DNA of 64,000 nucleotides from Mesoterricola silvestris (lineage in GTDB: Bacteria; Acidobacteriota; Holophagae; Holophagales; Holophagaceae), in contig NZ_AP027080.1 of assembly GCF_030295405.1 (NCBI RefSeq), forward strand, positions 2,480,001 through 2,544,000, read 5' to 3'. A program made the position numbers and the translations under genes. Shown one piece after another: positions 42,486 to 50,229 of the stretch. Numbering within the stretch: position 1 is the first letter of the stretch; each line of letters starts with the position of its first letter. Below the pieces are notes generated by a model. That model had not been told where the DNA came from. It saw nothing but the letters and a program-made list of their open reading frames with translations, and did not search any database.

Positions 42486-43499
42486 TCAGGCGTCCACACG
42501 GATCACGATCTTCCCGAAATGGGAGCCCGAGCGCAGCCGGGCCAGGGCCTCCGGCACCTCCCCGAAGGCGAAGACCTGGTCCACCACCGGCCTGAGCCCC
42601 GCCAGGGCCACGGCCCGGGCCATGTCCTCGAACATGCGCCGGGAGCCCACGAAGACCCCCTGGAGCCGCAGGCCCCGCATGAGGATCCGCATGGGGTCCA
42701 GGCCGCCGCCCTGGGCCAGCACGCCGATGACCGTCACGAGCCCGCCGAAGCGCGCCGCGTTGATGGAACGGGGCAGGGTGCCCGCGCCGCCCACTTCCAC
42801 CACGTGGTCCACGCCGCGCTTTCCCGTGAGGCGCAGGACCTCCTTGTCCCAGTCCGGGGTGGCCGCGTAGTTGATGGTGGCGTCGGCCCCCAGCTGCCGG
42901 GCCCGTTCCAGCTTGGCGTCGCTGCTGGAGGTGGCGATGACCCGCGCCCCGTGCAGCTTGGCCAACTGCAGCGCGAAGAGGGAGACCCCGCCCGTGCCCA
43001 GGGTGAGGATCGTGTCCCCGGCCTTGATGCCGCCCACCTCCACCAGGGCGTTCCAGGCGGTGAGGGCCGCGCAGGGCAGGGTGGCGGCCTCCTCGTAGGA
43101 CAGGTGCTCCGGAATGGCCGAAAGCCCCTCCTCGGAGAAGACGCCGAATTCCCGCAGGACGCCGTCCCGGTCCCCGGCCCCCAGGGCCGAGCGCTGCAGG
43201 GCGGGCGTCAGGGTTCCGTCCACCCAGGCCTGCATGAAGCTGGGGCACACCCGGTCGCCCACCTTCCAGCGGGTGACCCCCTCGCCCACGGCAGTGACCT
43301 CCCCGGCCCCGTCCGAGCCCGGAATGGCCGGCAGGCGCGGATTGGGGTTGTAGGAGCCCAGGCCGAAAAGCAGGTCCCGGTAGTTCAGGCTGGCGGCGTG
43401 GAAGCGCACCTGCACCTCCCGGGGGCCCGGCCGGGGCTCGGCCCGCTCCACCAGGGTCAGGTTCTCCAGTCCCAGCGCGGAATATTCGTAGGCCTTCAT
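42486..43499 (-). CDS. MDR-superfamily NAD(P)-dependent alcohol dehydrogenase/quinone oxidoreductase
   Basis: This 337-residue medium-chain dehydrogenase/reductase has N-terminal SLNYRDLLFGLGSY, GSDGAGEVTAVGEGV, and the nucleotide-binding LTLGTGGVSLFALQLAKLHGA, followed by the HVVEVGGAGTLP segment. The position usually held by the catalytic zinc-binding Cys is Asn/Tyr (NYRD), so it more likely resembles zinc-independent quinone oxidoreductases. The substrate is unknown. AGGAGG lies 6 nt upstream of ATG 43499. It is convergent with the PilZ gene (3 bp apart) and follows pyrD on the same strand. Confidence 0.82.
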   Translation of the reverse strand: MKAYEYSALGLENLTLVERAEPRPGPREVQVRFHAASLNYRDLLFGLGSYNPNPRLPAIPGSDGAGEVTAVGEGVTRWKVGDRVCPSFMQAWVDGTLTPALQRSALGAGDRDGVLREFGVFSEEGLSAIPEHLSYEEAATLPCAALTAWNALVEVGGIKAGDTILTLGTGGVSLFALQLAKLHGARVIATSSSDAKLERARQLGADATINYAATPDWDKEVLRLTGKRGVDHVVEVGGAGTLPRSINAARFGGLVTVIGVLAQGGGLDPMRILMRGLRLQGVFVGSRRMFEDMARAVALAGLRPVVDQVFAFGEVPEALARLRSGSHFGKIVIRVDA

Positions 43500-43512
43500 G
43501 GCGGTCCTCCTC

Positions 43513-44580
43513 TCACCCCGAGTAGTACGTGCGCTCAGCGAGGTCCCGGTTCATGCGCCCCACCAGCATGGGCCCTTCGAAGATCAACGACGAGTAGATC
43601 TGCACCAGGGCCGCCCCGTCCTGCAGGGCCACGGCCGCGTCCTCGCCGCTGCCGATGCCGCCGCAGGCCATGAGCTTGATGTGGGGCGGGATGCGGCTCA
43701 GCACCTGGCGGTGGATCTCCCGCGCCTTGATCTTGAGGCCGCGGCCGGACAGCCCGCCCATGCCCAGGGCGTCCACCTTGGCGCGGTTCATCTCCGAAAC
43801 GATGTTCCGGTCCAGGGTGGTGTTGGTGGCGATGAGGCCGGTGACGCCGCTGGCCACGATGACGTCCACGGTGGCGTCCAGTTCCCGGGCGTCCAGGTCG
43901 GGGGCCAGCTTCACCAGCAGGGGCTGGCGTTCCAGCGCCAGGTCCTTGCGCAGGGCCAGCACGCCCTCCAGGAGGGGCTTGAGCTGCTCGGGGGCCTGCA
44001 GGCGGCGCAGGCCCGGGGTATTGGGGGAGGAGATGTTCAGGGCCACGTAGTCCACCAGGGGCGCGATGGCCCGGAAGGCGGCCTCGTAGTCCTTCAGCGC
44101 CTCCTCCTCGGGGGTCTCCTTGTTCTTGCCGATGTTGCCGCCCACCACCAGGCCCGCGGGCCGGCGCTTGAGCCGGCGGGCCACCACCTCCGCCCCTTCG
44201 GAATTGAAGCCCATGCGGTTGAGGATGAGGTTCTCCTCGGGGAACCGGAAGACCCGGGGCTTGGGATTGCCGGCCTGGGGCCGGGGGGTCACGGTGCCGA
44301 TCTCCACGAACCCGAAGCCCAGGGCCTTCCACAGGGGCAGCAGTTCGGCCCCCTTGTCCAGGCCCGCCGCCAGCCCCACGGGGGACGGGAAGCGCAGCCC
44401 GAGCACCTCCCGGGCCAGGCCCGGATCCGGCTGCCCGCACAGGGACCGGGTGAGCCCCAGGACGCCGGGCACCCGCTGGGCGACGCCGCCCAGGGTGAAG
44501 GCCGCGTGGTGGGCCATTTCCGGGTTCATCCTGAAGATCAGGGGCCGGAGCAGGGCATAGGGATCGAAGGAGCGGATCAT
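43513..44580 (-). CDS. pyrD: Dihydroorotate dehydrogenase (quinone), class 2
   Basis: PyrD oxidises dihydroorotate to orotate and passes electrons to membrane quinones, the fourth step of UMP synthesis. The 355-residue length and membrane-associating N-terminus (LLRPLIFRMNPEMAHHAAF) mark class 2. FMN and substrate motifs are VGLAAGLDKGAE, GFGFVEIGTVTP, NRMGFNSEGAEVV, the catalytic Ser region LNISSPNTPGLRRLQ, and GGIGSGEDAAV. It is divergent from the FAD protein at 44688; a CATAAT box (44610-44615, minus strand) is a plausible -10. Confidence 0.93.
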   Translation of the reverse strand: MIRSFDPYALLRPLIFRMNPEMAHHAAFTLGGVAQRVPGVLGLTRSLCGQPDPGLAREVLGLRFPSPVGLAAGLDKGAELLPLWKALGFGFVEIGTVTPRPQAGNPKPRVFRFPEENLILNRMGFNSEGAEVVARRLKRRPAGLVVGGNIGKNKETPEEEALKDYEAAFRAIAPLVDYVALNISSPNTPGLRRLQAPEQLKPLLEGVLALRKDLALERQPLLVKLAPDLDARELDATVDVIVASGVTGLIATNTTLDRNIVSEMNRAKVDALGMGGLSGRGLKIKAREIHRQVLSRIPPHIKLMACGGIGSGEDAAVALQDGAALVQIYSSLIFEGPMLVGRMNRDLAERTYYSG

Positions 44581-44634
44581 GGGCCTCGCCGGGGAACGGG
44601 TGGAACTCCATTATGCCGCCGGGGCCCCGGAACG

Positions 44635-44640
44635 TATAAT
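44635..44640 (+). promoter_or_regulatory. -10 box for FAD-dependent oxidoreductase gene
   Basis: A perfect TATAAT lies 47 nt upstream of the ATG at 44688, with GAGGAG close to the ATG. A divergent CATAAT for pyrD lies at 44610-44615, so the two promoters are back to back. No strong -35 is seen. Confidence 0.45.
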
Positions 44641-44687
44641 CCTGGTTCCGGCCTTGATTCCGATGAATCCCTTCGCCGAGGAGCGCC

Positions 44688-46328
44688 ATGCGATACCTGA
44701 TCTCGAACCTCCCCCTGGCGCTCGGCGAGGAGAAGAAGCCCCTCCCGGACACCCTGGCCGCCCTCCTCGGGGGCCGGGCCGCGGACTTCCGGGATCCCGT
44801 GCTGGAGCGCCTGAGCCTGGACGCGCGCCACAAGGGCTCCATCCGCTTCCTGGCCACCCTGGCCTTCGACACGGACCGGGACATCGCGGACCTGCCCCTG
44901 CCCAAGGGGGCCCAGCTGGACACCGCGCCCCGGCCCGTGGCCTGGGCGGTGCCCCCCGTGGCGCGCAAGCCCCGGGTCGTGGTGGTGGGCAGCGGCCCCG
45001 CCGGCACCTTCTGCGCCCTGCGGCTCCTGGACTACGGCATCGAGCCCGTGGTGCTCGAGCGCGGCGCGCCCATGTCCGAGCGGGTGCGGGCGGTGGCCGG
45101 GCTCTGGAACGAGGCCGTGCTGGATCCCGGCGCCAACGCGCAGTTCGGGGAGGGCGGCGCCGGCACCTTCTCCGACGGCAAGCTCACCACCCGCATCGGC
45201 CACCCCGCCATCCGCTTCGTCATCGAGACCTTCGTGAAGTTCGGGGCCGATCCCAAGGTGCTCTACCTGGCCAGGCCCCACGTGGGCACCGACGTCATCC
45301 GCAAGTGCTCCGTGCTCATCCGGAAAGAGGCCGAGGCCCGGGGGGCCCGGTACCGGTTCCGGGCGCGCCTGGCCGACATCCGCTTCCGGGACGGGGCCGT
45401 GGCCGCGGCCGTGCTGGACACCGGCGAGGAGATCGCCTGCGAGGCCATCGTCCTGGCCCCCGGCCACAGCGCCCGGGACACCTTCGAGATGCTCCACGGC
45501 CACGGCGTGGCCATGCGCCAGAAGGCCTTCGCCATGGGGGTGCGCATCGAGCACCCCCAGGCGCTCATCGACCAGTCCCAGTACGGCCCCTCCAAGGGCC
45601 ACCCGAGCCTCGCCCCCGCCGACTACAAGGTCGTCTGCAACTTCGGCCCCGCCCGGGCCGCGTACTCGTTCTGCATGTGCCCCGGCGGCGAGGTGATCCA
45701 GTGCGCCTCGGAACCCGGCGGCGTGGTGGTCAACGGCATGAGCAACGCCCGGCGCGATTCGGGCTTCGCCAATTCGGGCCTGGTGGCCAAGGTGAACACC
45801 GCCGATTTCGGCTCGGACCACCTGCTGGCCGGCATGTACTTCCAGAGGAAATGGGAGCAGGCCGCCTTCCGCGCCGCGGGCGAAACCTACGGGGCCCCGG
45901 CCACCAGCGTCCAGGACTTCCTCCGGGGCCGGGCCTCCGGGAACCTCCCCGCCACCAGCTTCCGTCCCTTCGCCGTCCCCGCCGACGTGGGCACCTGCCT
46001 GCCGGACTTCGTCCAGGAGCAGCTGCGGGGCGCCATCCCCGACTTCGACCGGAAGATCCACGGCTTCGCCAGCCGCCAGGCCCTCCTCCTGGCCATCGAG
46101 AGCCGCACCAGCAGCCCCGTGCAGATGATCCGGGGCGAGGACGGCCAGAGCGTGAGCCACCGCGGCCTCTACCCCTGCGGCGAGGGCGCCGGCTTCGCGG
46201 GAGGCATCACCTCCGCCGCCGTGGACGGCATCCGGGTGGCCGAATGGATCGCCCAGACCTGCGGGGCGGCGCCCTTCCTGCCCTTCCAGCGCAACGTGAA
46301 GGCCGGGGACTACGCGACCGAATACTAG
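44688..46328 (+). CDS. FAD-dependent oxidoreductase (COG2509-like)
   Basis: This 546-residue flavoprotein has an N-terminal domain of about 95 residues (MRYLISNLPLALGEEKK) followed by the dinucleotide-binding VVVVGSGPAGTFCALRLLDYG, and later FGEGGAGTFSDGKLTTRIG and GEGAGFAGGITSAAVDGIRVAE near the C-terminus. This arrangement fits the COG2509 group of uncharacterised flavoenzymes, widespread in bacteria. The substrate is unknown. GAGGAG is 4-5 nt upstream of the ATG. Its 3' end faces the GNAT gene across a family B repeat. Confidence 0.78.
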   Translation: MRYLISNLPLALGEEKKPLPDTLAALLGGRAADFRDPVLERLSLDARHKGSIRFLATLAFDTDRDIADLPLPKGAQLDTAPRPVAWAVPPVARKPRVVVVGSGPAGTFCALRLLDYGIEPVVLERGAPMSERVRAVAGLWNEAVLDPGANAQFGEGGAGTFSDGKLTTRIGHPAIRFVIETFVKFGADPKVLYLARPHVGTDVIRKCSVLIRKEAEARGARYRFRARLADIRFRDGAVAAAVLDTGEEIACEAIVLAPGHSARDTFEMLHGHGVAMRQKAFAMGVRIEHPQALIDQSQYGPSKGHPSLAPADYKVVCNFGPARAAYSFCMCPGGEVIQCASEPGGVVVNGMSNARRDSGFANSGLVAKVNTADFGSDHLLAGMYFQRKWEQAAFRAAGETYGAPATSVQDFLRGRASGNLPATSFRPFAVPADVGTCLPDFVQEQLRGAIPDFDRKIHGFASRQALLLAIESRTSSPVQMIRGEDGQSVSHRGLYPCGEGAGFAGGITSAAVDGIRVAEWIAQTCGAAPFLPFQRNVKAGDYATEY

Positions 46329-46437
46329 CTTAAGGATCCGACCCAACCTGGCTATAACTAGCGATGCCAGGGGATTGCTGACCGATGAAACGTAAAGTCA
46401 GGCTCCTAGGCCGGGGACGGACTAATTTCAACGGGTG

Positions 46438-46592
46438 ATCCCCTTCATCCTGTTCATCCAGTTTTTATCCCTGTTTCCGCAGGGCCAGTGATGGAGTGGG
46501 GCGGCGCGCAGTTGATCTGCATGCGCCGACCCATCCCTGCTTTGGCCCTGCGGGAACAGGGATGAATAAAGGATTAACAGGATGAAGGGGAT
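46438..46592. repeat. Family B palindromic repeat, copy B2
   Basis: Arms are ATCCCCTTCATCCTGTTCAT and CCTGTTTCCGCAGGGCCAG on the left, with complementary GGCCCTGCGGGAACAGGGAT and GGATGAAGGGGAT on the right. The apex holds ATGCGCCGACCCATCCC. A GGGTGATC/GATCACCC pair just outside (46434 and 46603) extends the pairing. It separates convergent genes. The rest of the 335-bp gap shows only a weak CCTGGC/GCCAGG hairpin at 46347-46371. Confidence 0.78.
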
Positions 46593-46663
46593 GAAAGAGG
46601 GGATCACCCTCTGGCTCCCAGGTGATAGGCCGGGACGGAGGCAAGGCGGGGCGGAAGGCCGGT

Positions 46664-47122
46664 CTACAGCGCGAGCCTGTGGAAGATCTGCCTTCCATCC
46701 CATCTTTTCGAAAATGCGTTGAAGCCCAGGCTGCGGTAGATGGCCAGAGAGGCGGCGTTGTTCTCGTTGGTGTCCAGGCACACGGTAGTACAGGAACGGG
46801 CCCGGGCCAGGCCCAATGCGAATTCCACCAGGGCCCGGCCGGTGCCGGCCTTGCGGGCGGCGGGGTCCACATACAGATCCTCCAGAGTGGCCTCCGTGCC
46901 GCAGGCCCACATGGAGTGGCGGTACCGCAACAGGACGTAGCCCAGGGGGACGCTGCCATCGGTGGCCAAGGCGAACTCCGCGTCCGGGGAGGCCAGGAGG
47001 CGCTCGATGCTCCCGGCGAACTGGGCGTCCGTGGGGGCGCTGCGGCCCAGGTGGTCCCGGAAGCCGGAGGCCAGGGACGTCAAGGATGCCTGATCCGCCT
47101 TCACGGCGCGCCGGATTTCCAT
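46664..47122 (-). CDS. GNAT-family N-acetyltransferase
   Basis: The 152-residue protein begins MEIRRAVKADQASLTSLASG and has the acetyl-CoA binding loop in LYVDPAARKAGTGRALVEFAL (Q/R-x-x-G-x-A type) followed by VCLDTNENNAASLAIYRSLGF, the usual last strands. It transfers acetyl from acetyl-CoA to an amine; substrate unknown. GAGGT lies upstream of ATG 47122. It is divergent from prfC. A second GNAT gene at 56295-56825 is only distantly similar. Confidence 0.85.
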   Translation of the reverse strand: MEIRRAVKADQASLTSLASGFRDHLGRSAPTDAQFAGSIERLLASPDAEFALATDGSVPLGYVLLRYRHSMWACGTEATLEDLYVDPAARKAGTGRALVEFALGLARARSCTTVCLDTNENNAASLAIYRSLGFNAFSKRWDGRQIFHRLAL

Positions 47123-47197
47123 GGGAACCTCTAAATGCTGGTGAACCTAGATCTTGGCAAATACCTTTCGCCGCCGCAAGGAGCTCTCCATCCCGGT

Positions 47198-47203
47198 TAG
47201 AAT
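47198..47203 (+). promoter_or_regulatory. -10 box of prfC
   Basis: TAGAAT within GGTTAGAAT is the same -10 form seen at the leaderless genes, but here it is 54 nt upstream of the ATG. The leader begins at about 47209 and is occupied by the hairpin at 47208-47240. Confidence 0.45.
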
Positions 47204-47207
47204 GAAG

Positions 47208-47245
47208 GGGAGCGGTGGCCGCCAACCCGGCGCCGCTCCCTTTTT
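47208..47245 (+). terminator. Terminator-like hairpin in prfC leader
   Basis: GGGAGCGG (47208-47215) pairs with CCGCTCCC (47233-47240) and is followed by TTTTT (47241-47245), the form of an intrinsic terminator. It lies between the likely prfC -10 and the prfC start, in a divergent gap where no upstream plus-strand gene needs ending. It may be an attenuator or a 5' stabilising stem. Confidence 0.6.
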
Positions 47246-47257
47246 GTGACGGAACCC

Positions 47258-48823
47258 ATGCAACTGAACGAAGAAATCCAGCGCCGGCGCACTTTCGCCA
47301 TCATCAGCCACCCGGACGCGGGCAAGACAACCCTCACGGAGAAGCTGCTCCTGTACAGCGGCGCCATCGACCGCGCCGGCAGCGTCAAGGGCCGAGAAGG
47401 GGCGGGCCATGCCCAGAGCGACTGGATGGAGATCGAGCAGGAGCGCGGCATCTCGGTCACCTCGGCGGCCATGCAGTTCGAGTACCAGGACCACGTCATC
47501 AACCTCCTGGACACCCCGGGCCACCAGGACTTCAGCGAGGACACCTACCGGGCCCTCACGGCCGCCGACAGCGTGGTGATGCTCCTGGACTGCGCCAAGG
47601 GCGTGGAGGAGCAGACCAAGAAGCTCTTCCGGGTGGCCCGGGAGCGGGCCCTGCCCATCTTCACCTTCGTGAACAAGCTGGACCGGCCCGGCCGGGAACC
47701 GGTGGAACTCATCGACGAGGTGGAGGAGCTCTTCGGGCTGCACGCCGTGCCCATGACCTGGCCCATCGGGTCGGGCACGGACTTCAAGGGCGTCTACGTG
47801 CGCGCCACGGGCCAGATCCAGGTGTTCGAGCGCACCAAGGCCGGGCGCAAGGCCCGGGTGGCCGGGGAAGGGGGCCTGGACGACCCCGAGATCAAGGCCC
47901 TGCTCACCCCCGCGGAGCTGCAGCAGCTGCGGGACGACGTGGAACTCATGGACCACGTGCTGCCCCCCTTCGATCTGGAGGAATTCCTGGCGGGACGCCA
48001 ATCCCCCCTCTTTTTCGGCAGCGCCCTGAACAATTTCGGCGTGGCGGAATTCCTGGAGGAGTTCCTGGCCATGGCCCCCGCCCCCCATTCCCGGCCCCTC
48101 AAGGACGGCGGCGAGGTGGCGGTGGACGCCCCCTTCACGGCCTTCGTCTTCAAGGTGCAGGCCAACATGAACAAGGCCCACCGGGACCGGGTGGCCTTCG
48201 CGCGCATCGTCTCGGGCCGCTTCGAGCGGGGCATGGACGCCCTCCACGTGCGCGGCGCCAAGAGCATCAAGCTCAACTACCCCCACATGTTCTTCGGCCG
48301 GGACCGGGTCATCGTGGACGAGGCCTTCCCCGGCGATATCCTGGGCCTGATCAACCCCGGCATGTTCCGCATCGGGGACGTGCTCAGCGCCGCGGGCCCC
48401 CTGGAATTCCACGCCGTGCCGCGCTTCTCCCCCGAGCAGTTCGTCTCCGTGCGCCTGGCGGATCCCGGGGCCCGCAAGGGCTTCCTCAAGGGCGTCCAGC
48501 AGATCGCCGAGGAGGGCGTGGTGCAGGTCTTCTGGCCCAGGGGCGGCGCGCCCCTGCCCATCCTGGGGGCCGTGGGCCGCCTGCAGTTCGATGTGCTCCA
48601 GCATCGCCTCAAGACCGAGTACGCCTGCCCGGTGATCATGGAGCCCCGCGGGTTCCAGATGGCCCGGTGGCTCCAGGGGGGCTGGCCCGAACCCAGCCGG
48701 TTCTGGGGGGAGCTGGTGGAGGATTCCGAGGGCAACCCCGCCATCCTCTTCGAGAACGACTGGCAGCGCCGCACGACCCAGGAGAAGAACCCGGACCTGA
48801 CCTTCCTGGACCATCCCCAGTAG
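47258..48823 (+). CDS. prfC: Peptide chain release factor 3
   Basis: RF3 is a translational GTPase that recycles RF1/RF2 from terminated ribosomes. The 521-residue protein has G1 HPDAGKTTLTEKLL, the switch region QERGISVTSAAMQF, G3 DTPGHQDFSEDTYR, G4 NKLD, and G5 within MTWPIGSGTDF. Domains II and III follow with KRGA-like HVRGAKSIKLNYPHMFFG. Length fits RF3 (about 527). ATG 47258 gives the family N-terminus (MQLNEEIQRRRTFAI) with GGA upstream; GTG 47246 is possible but directly abuts the hairpin's T-run. The leader carries a terminator-like hairpin. Confidence 0.93.
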   Translation: MQLNEEIQRRRTFAIISHPDAGKTTLTEKLLLYSGAIDRAGSVKGREGAGHAQSDWMEIEQERGISVTSAAMQFEYQDHVINLLDTPGHQDFSEDTYRALTAADSVVMLLDCAKGVEEQTKKLFRVARERALPIFTFVNKLDRPGREPVELIDEVEELFGLHAVPMTWPIGSGTDFKGVYVRATGQIQVFERTKAGRKARVAGEGGLDDPEIKALLTPAELQQLRDDVELMDHVLPPFDLEEFLAGRQSPLFFGSALNNFGVAEFLEEFLAMAPAPHSRPLKDGGEVAVDAPFTAFVFKVQANMNKAHRDRVAFARIVSGRFERGMDALHVRGAKSIKLNYPHMFFGRDRVIVDEAFPGDILGLINPGMFRIGDVLSAAGPLEFHAVPRFSPEQFVSVRLADPGARKGFLKGVQQIAEEGVVQVFWPRGGAPLPILGAVGRLQFDVLQHRLKTEYACPVIMEPRGFQMARWLQGGWPEPSRFWGELVEDSEGNPAILFENDWQRRTTQEKNPDLTFLDHPQ

Positions 48824-48905
48824 GTATTAATTCCTGTTGAAGCTCGGCCGAATTACGCTTAGGTTGGACCCAGGCCCAGCCGATACCAGGGTAGGAGAAC
48901 CACCG

Positions 48906-49208
48906 ATGCGACAGGAGATCAAGCCGGAAGACCTGATCGTCACCGAGAACGACGGCACCCGCCGCATCAACCACGATGTCCTGGAATCCTACGGCCTCTT
49001 CAACCTCCCCAAGTCCATCATGCGGAGCGCCTTGATGGTCTACTACGACAACGCCGCCCGCCAGGGACGCGTGGCCGCCCAGACCGTGCGCACCTTCATC
49101 AGCCTCGCCAGCTCCATCACCCGCTTCCCCAAGCCCGTGGCCATCAATTTCACCCGGGGCGCCGCCTACCGCCGGAACATGCGCATGCTCCGGCGCTACA
49201 GCCGCTGA
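48906..49208 (+). CDS. Small basic protein of unknown function
   Basis: I do not recognise a family. The 100-residue product is soluble, basic in its C-terminal third (RGAAYRRNMRMLRRYSR) and acidic at its start (EIKPEDLIVTEND). The middle is helical (HDVLESYGLFNLPKSIMRSALMVYY would span two helices). The basic tail could bind nucleic acid or protein, but no motif proves it. AGGAG lies about 9 nt upstream of ATG 48906. It is followed 11 bp later by the lipoprotein gene on the same strand. Confidence 0.6.
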   Translation: MRQEIKPEDLIVTENDGTRRINHDVLESYGLFNLPKSIMRSALMVYYDNAARQGRVAAQTVRTFISLASSITRFPKPVAINFTRGAAYRRNMRMLRRYSR

Positions 49209-49219
49209 GGGCCGGGAGG

Positions 49220-49729
49220 ATGAACCTCCGCAAGGTCCTGCCCCCGGTGTGCGCGGTCCTGGTGCTGGGCTGCGTGCGGGACAAGCCGTACGCCTTCGAC
49301 CAGCCCAATCTCCAGGTGCGCGCCACCTTCCCCGGCGAGCCCCGGCAGGCCCAGTACCCGGAGGACACGCCCTTCGGCCCCATCCTGTGGTACAGCTTCG
49401 CCTACACGCCGCCCGGCCGCATGGACCTGAACTACCGGGTGGACGTGGGCAACCTCCCCCCCGGCACCCGGGGCGGGGACACGACCCCCGCCGCCCTGGC
49501 CACGTTCCAGGGTTTCCTGGCCAAGCGCCTGGGCGGAACCCTGGAGCGCACCGATCTGCCCCCCGCCCGGGGCCCCGGCTTCAGCTACCGCATCCGCACC
49601 GGCGCCAAGTCCTGGGTGGAAGGCATCGTCGTCCTCAAGCGCGGCCGCCTCCACCACGCCCAGGCCACCGTGGACCGCGCGGACGATCCAAACCTTACGA
49701 CCTTCCTGGGGTCCTTCGCGGTGGACTAG
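49220..49729 (+). CDS. Hypothetical lipoprotein
   Basis: The 169-residue product has a lipobox (LVLGC, cleavage before Cys18), so it is a lipid-anchored envelope protein of about 152 mature residues. The mature part has beta-strand character (LQVRATFPGEP, DLNYRVDVGNLP, SWVEGIVVLKRGRLHHAQATV), resembling a small substrate-binding or chaperone-like fold, but no family was recognised. GAGGG lies about 8 nt upstream. A 500-bp gap with a family C palindrome follows. Confidence 0.65.
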   Translation: MNLRKVLPPVCAVLVLGCVRDKPYAFDQPNLQVRATFPGEPRQAQYPEDTPFGPILWYSFAYTPPGRMDLNYRVDVGNLPPGTRGGDTTPAALATFQGFLAKRLGGTLERTDLPPARGPGFSYRIRTGAKSWVEGIVVLKRGRLHHAQATVDRADDPNLTTFLGSFAVD

Positions 49730-49742
49730 GCGGGGGGGGGGT

Positions 49743-50160
49743 GCGGGTTCCCCCATTGCGCCCCGTTCGTTGACGCAGGCAAGCTGCGTCAACGGAAAGC
49801 TCACGGGCATGGGGGATCGGTGGGTGTTTGCACGCTCCGGCTTCGAGGGGGCCGCGTGGACAGGGGGGCGCGGGGCCGCCCGGAATGGCCTAGGGCTCCG
49901 AGGACACGCTGCGAGTGGTGCCGGGTCGGTCCGGAAGAGCGCCGACGTTGGATGCTAGCGTCGGCGCGATCCGTAGGCCGACCGGAACCACTCGAAGCGA
50001 TTCGATCGGGCATAGGCCCCCCCGGAGAGCCGCAGTCTCTCCACCGGGTCCCCCCCATCGAAGCCGAGGCGTGCCAACACCCACCGATCCCCCCCTCCGT
50101 GGGCTTTCCGCTGACGCAGCTTGTCTGCGTCAGCGAACGGGGCGAAATGGAGGGACCCGC
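49743..50160. repeat. Family C giant palindrome, copy C1
   Basis: This 418-bp palindrome is centred near 49952. Outer arms are 49743-49769 and 50134-50160 (24 of 27 positions pair). Subterminal hairpins are 49768-49794 (stem CGTTGACGCAG, loop GCAAG) and 50109-50135 (stem CGCTGACGCAG, loop CTTGT). Inner arms of about 50 bp (GGATCGGTGGGTGTT and CACGC, CGGCTTCGA blocks) follow. The apex is GCGCCGACG (49939) with CGTCGGCGC (49959). No gene is present. It separates two plus-strand genes. Confidence 0.85.
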
Positions 50161-50217
50161 CCCAAAAACCAGCCCACCCCCCCGAGGCCCCGTACGCCGC
50201 GCGGGCGGGGGGCTTGG

Positions 50218-50223
50218 TAGACT
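50218..50223 (+). promoter_or_regulatory. -10 box of leaderless promoter for TPR kinase
   Basis: TAGACT ends 6 nt before the ATG at 50230, with GGGGGA between. It is identical to the TAGACT at 4737-4742. It is just outside the right arm of palindrome C1. Confidence 0.5.
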
Positions 50224-50229
50224 GGGGGA

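Noticed and set aside
46347-46371. CCTGGC/GCCAGG hairpin after the FAD oxidoreductase gene as a terminator
   Set aside because: The stem is only 6 bp and no T-run follows. The family B repeat nearby is the more likely 3' structure.
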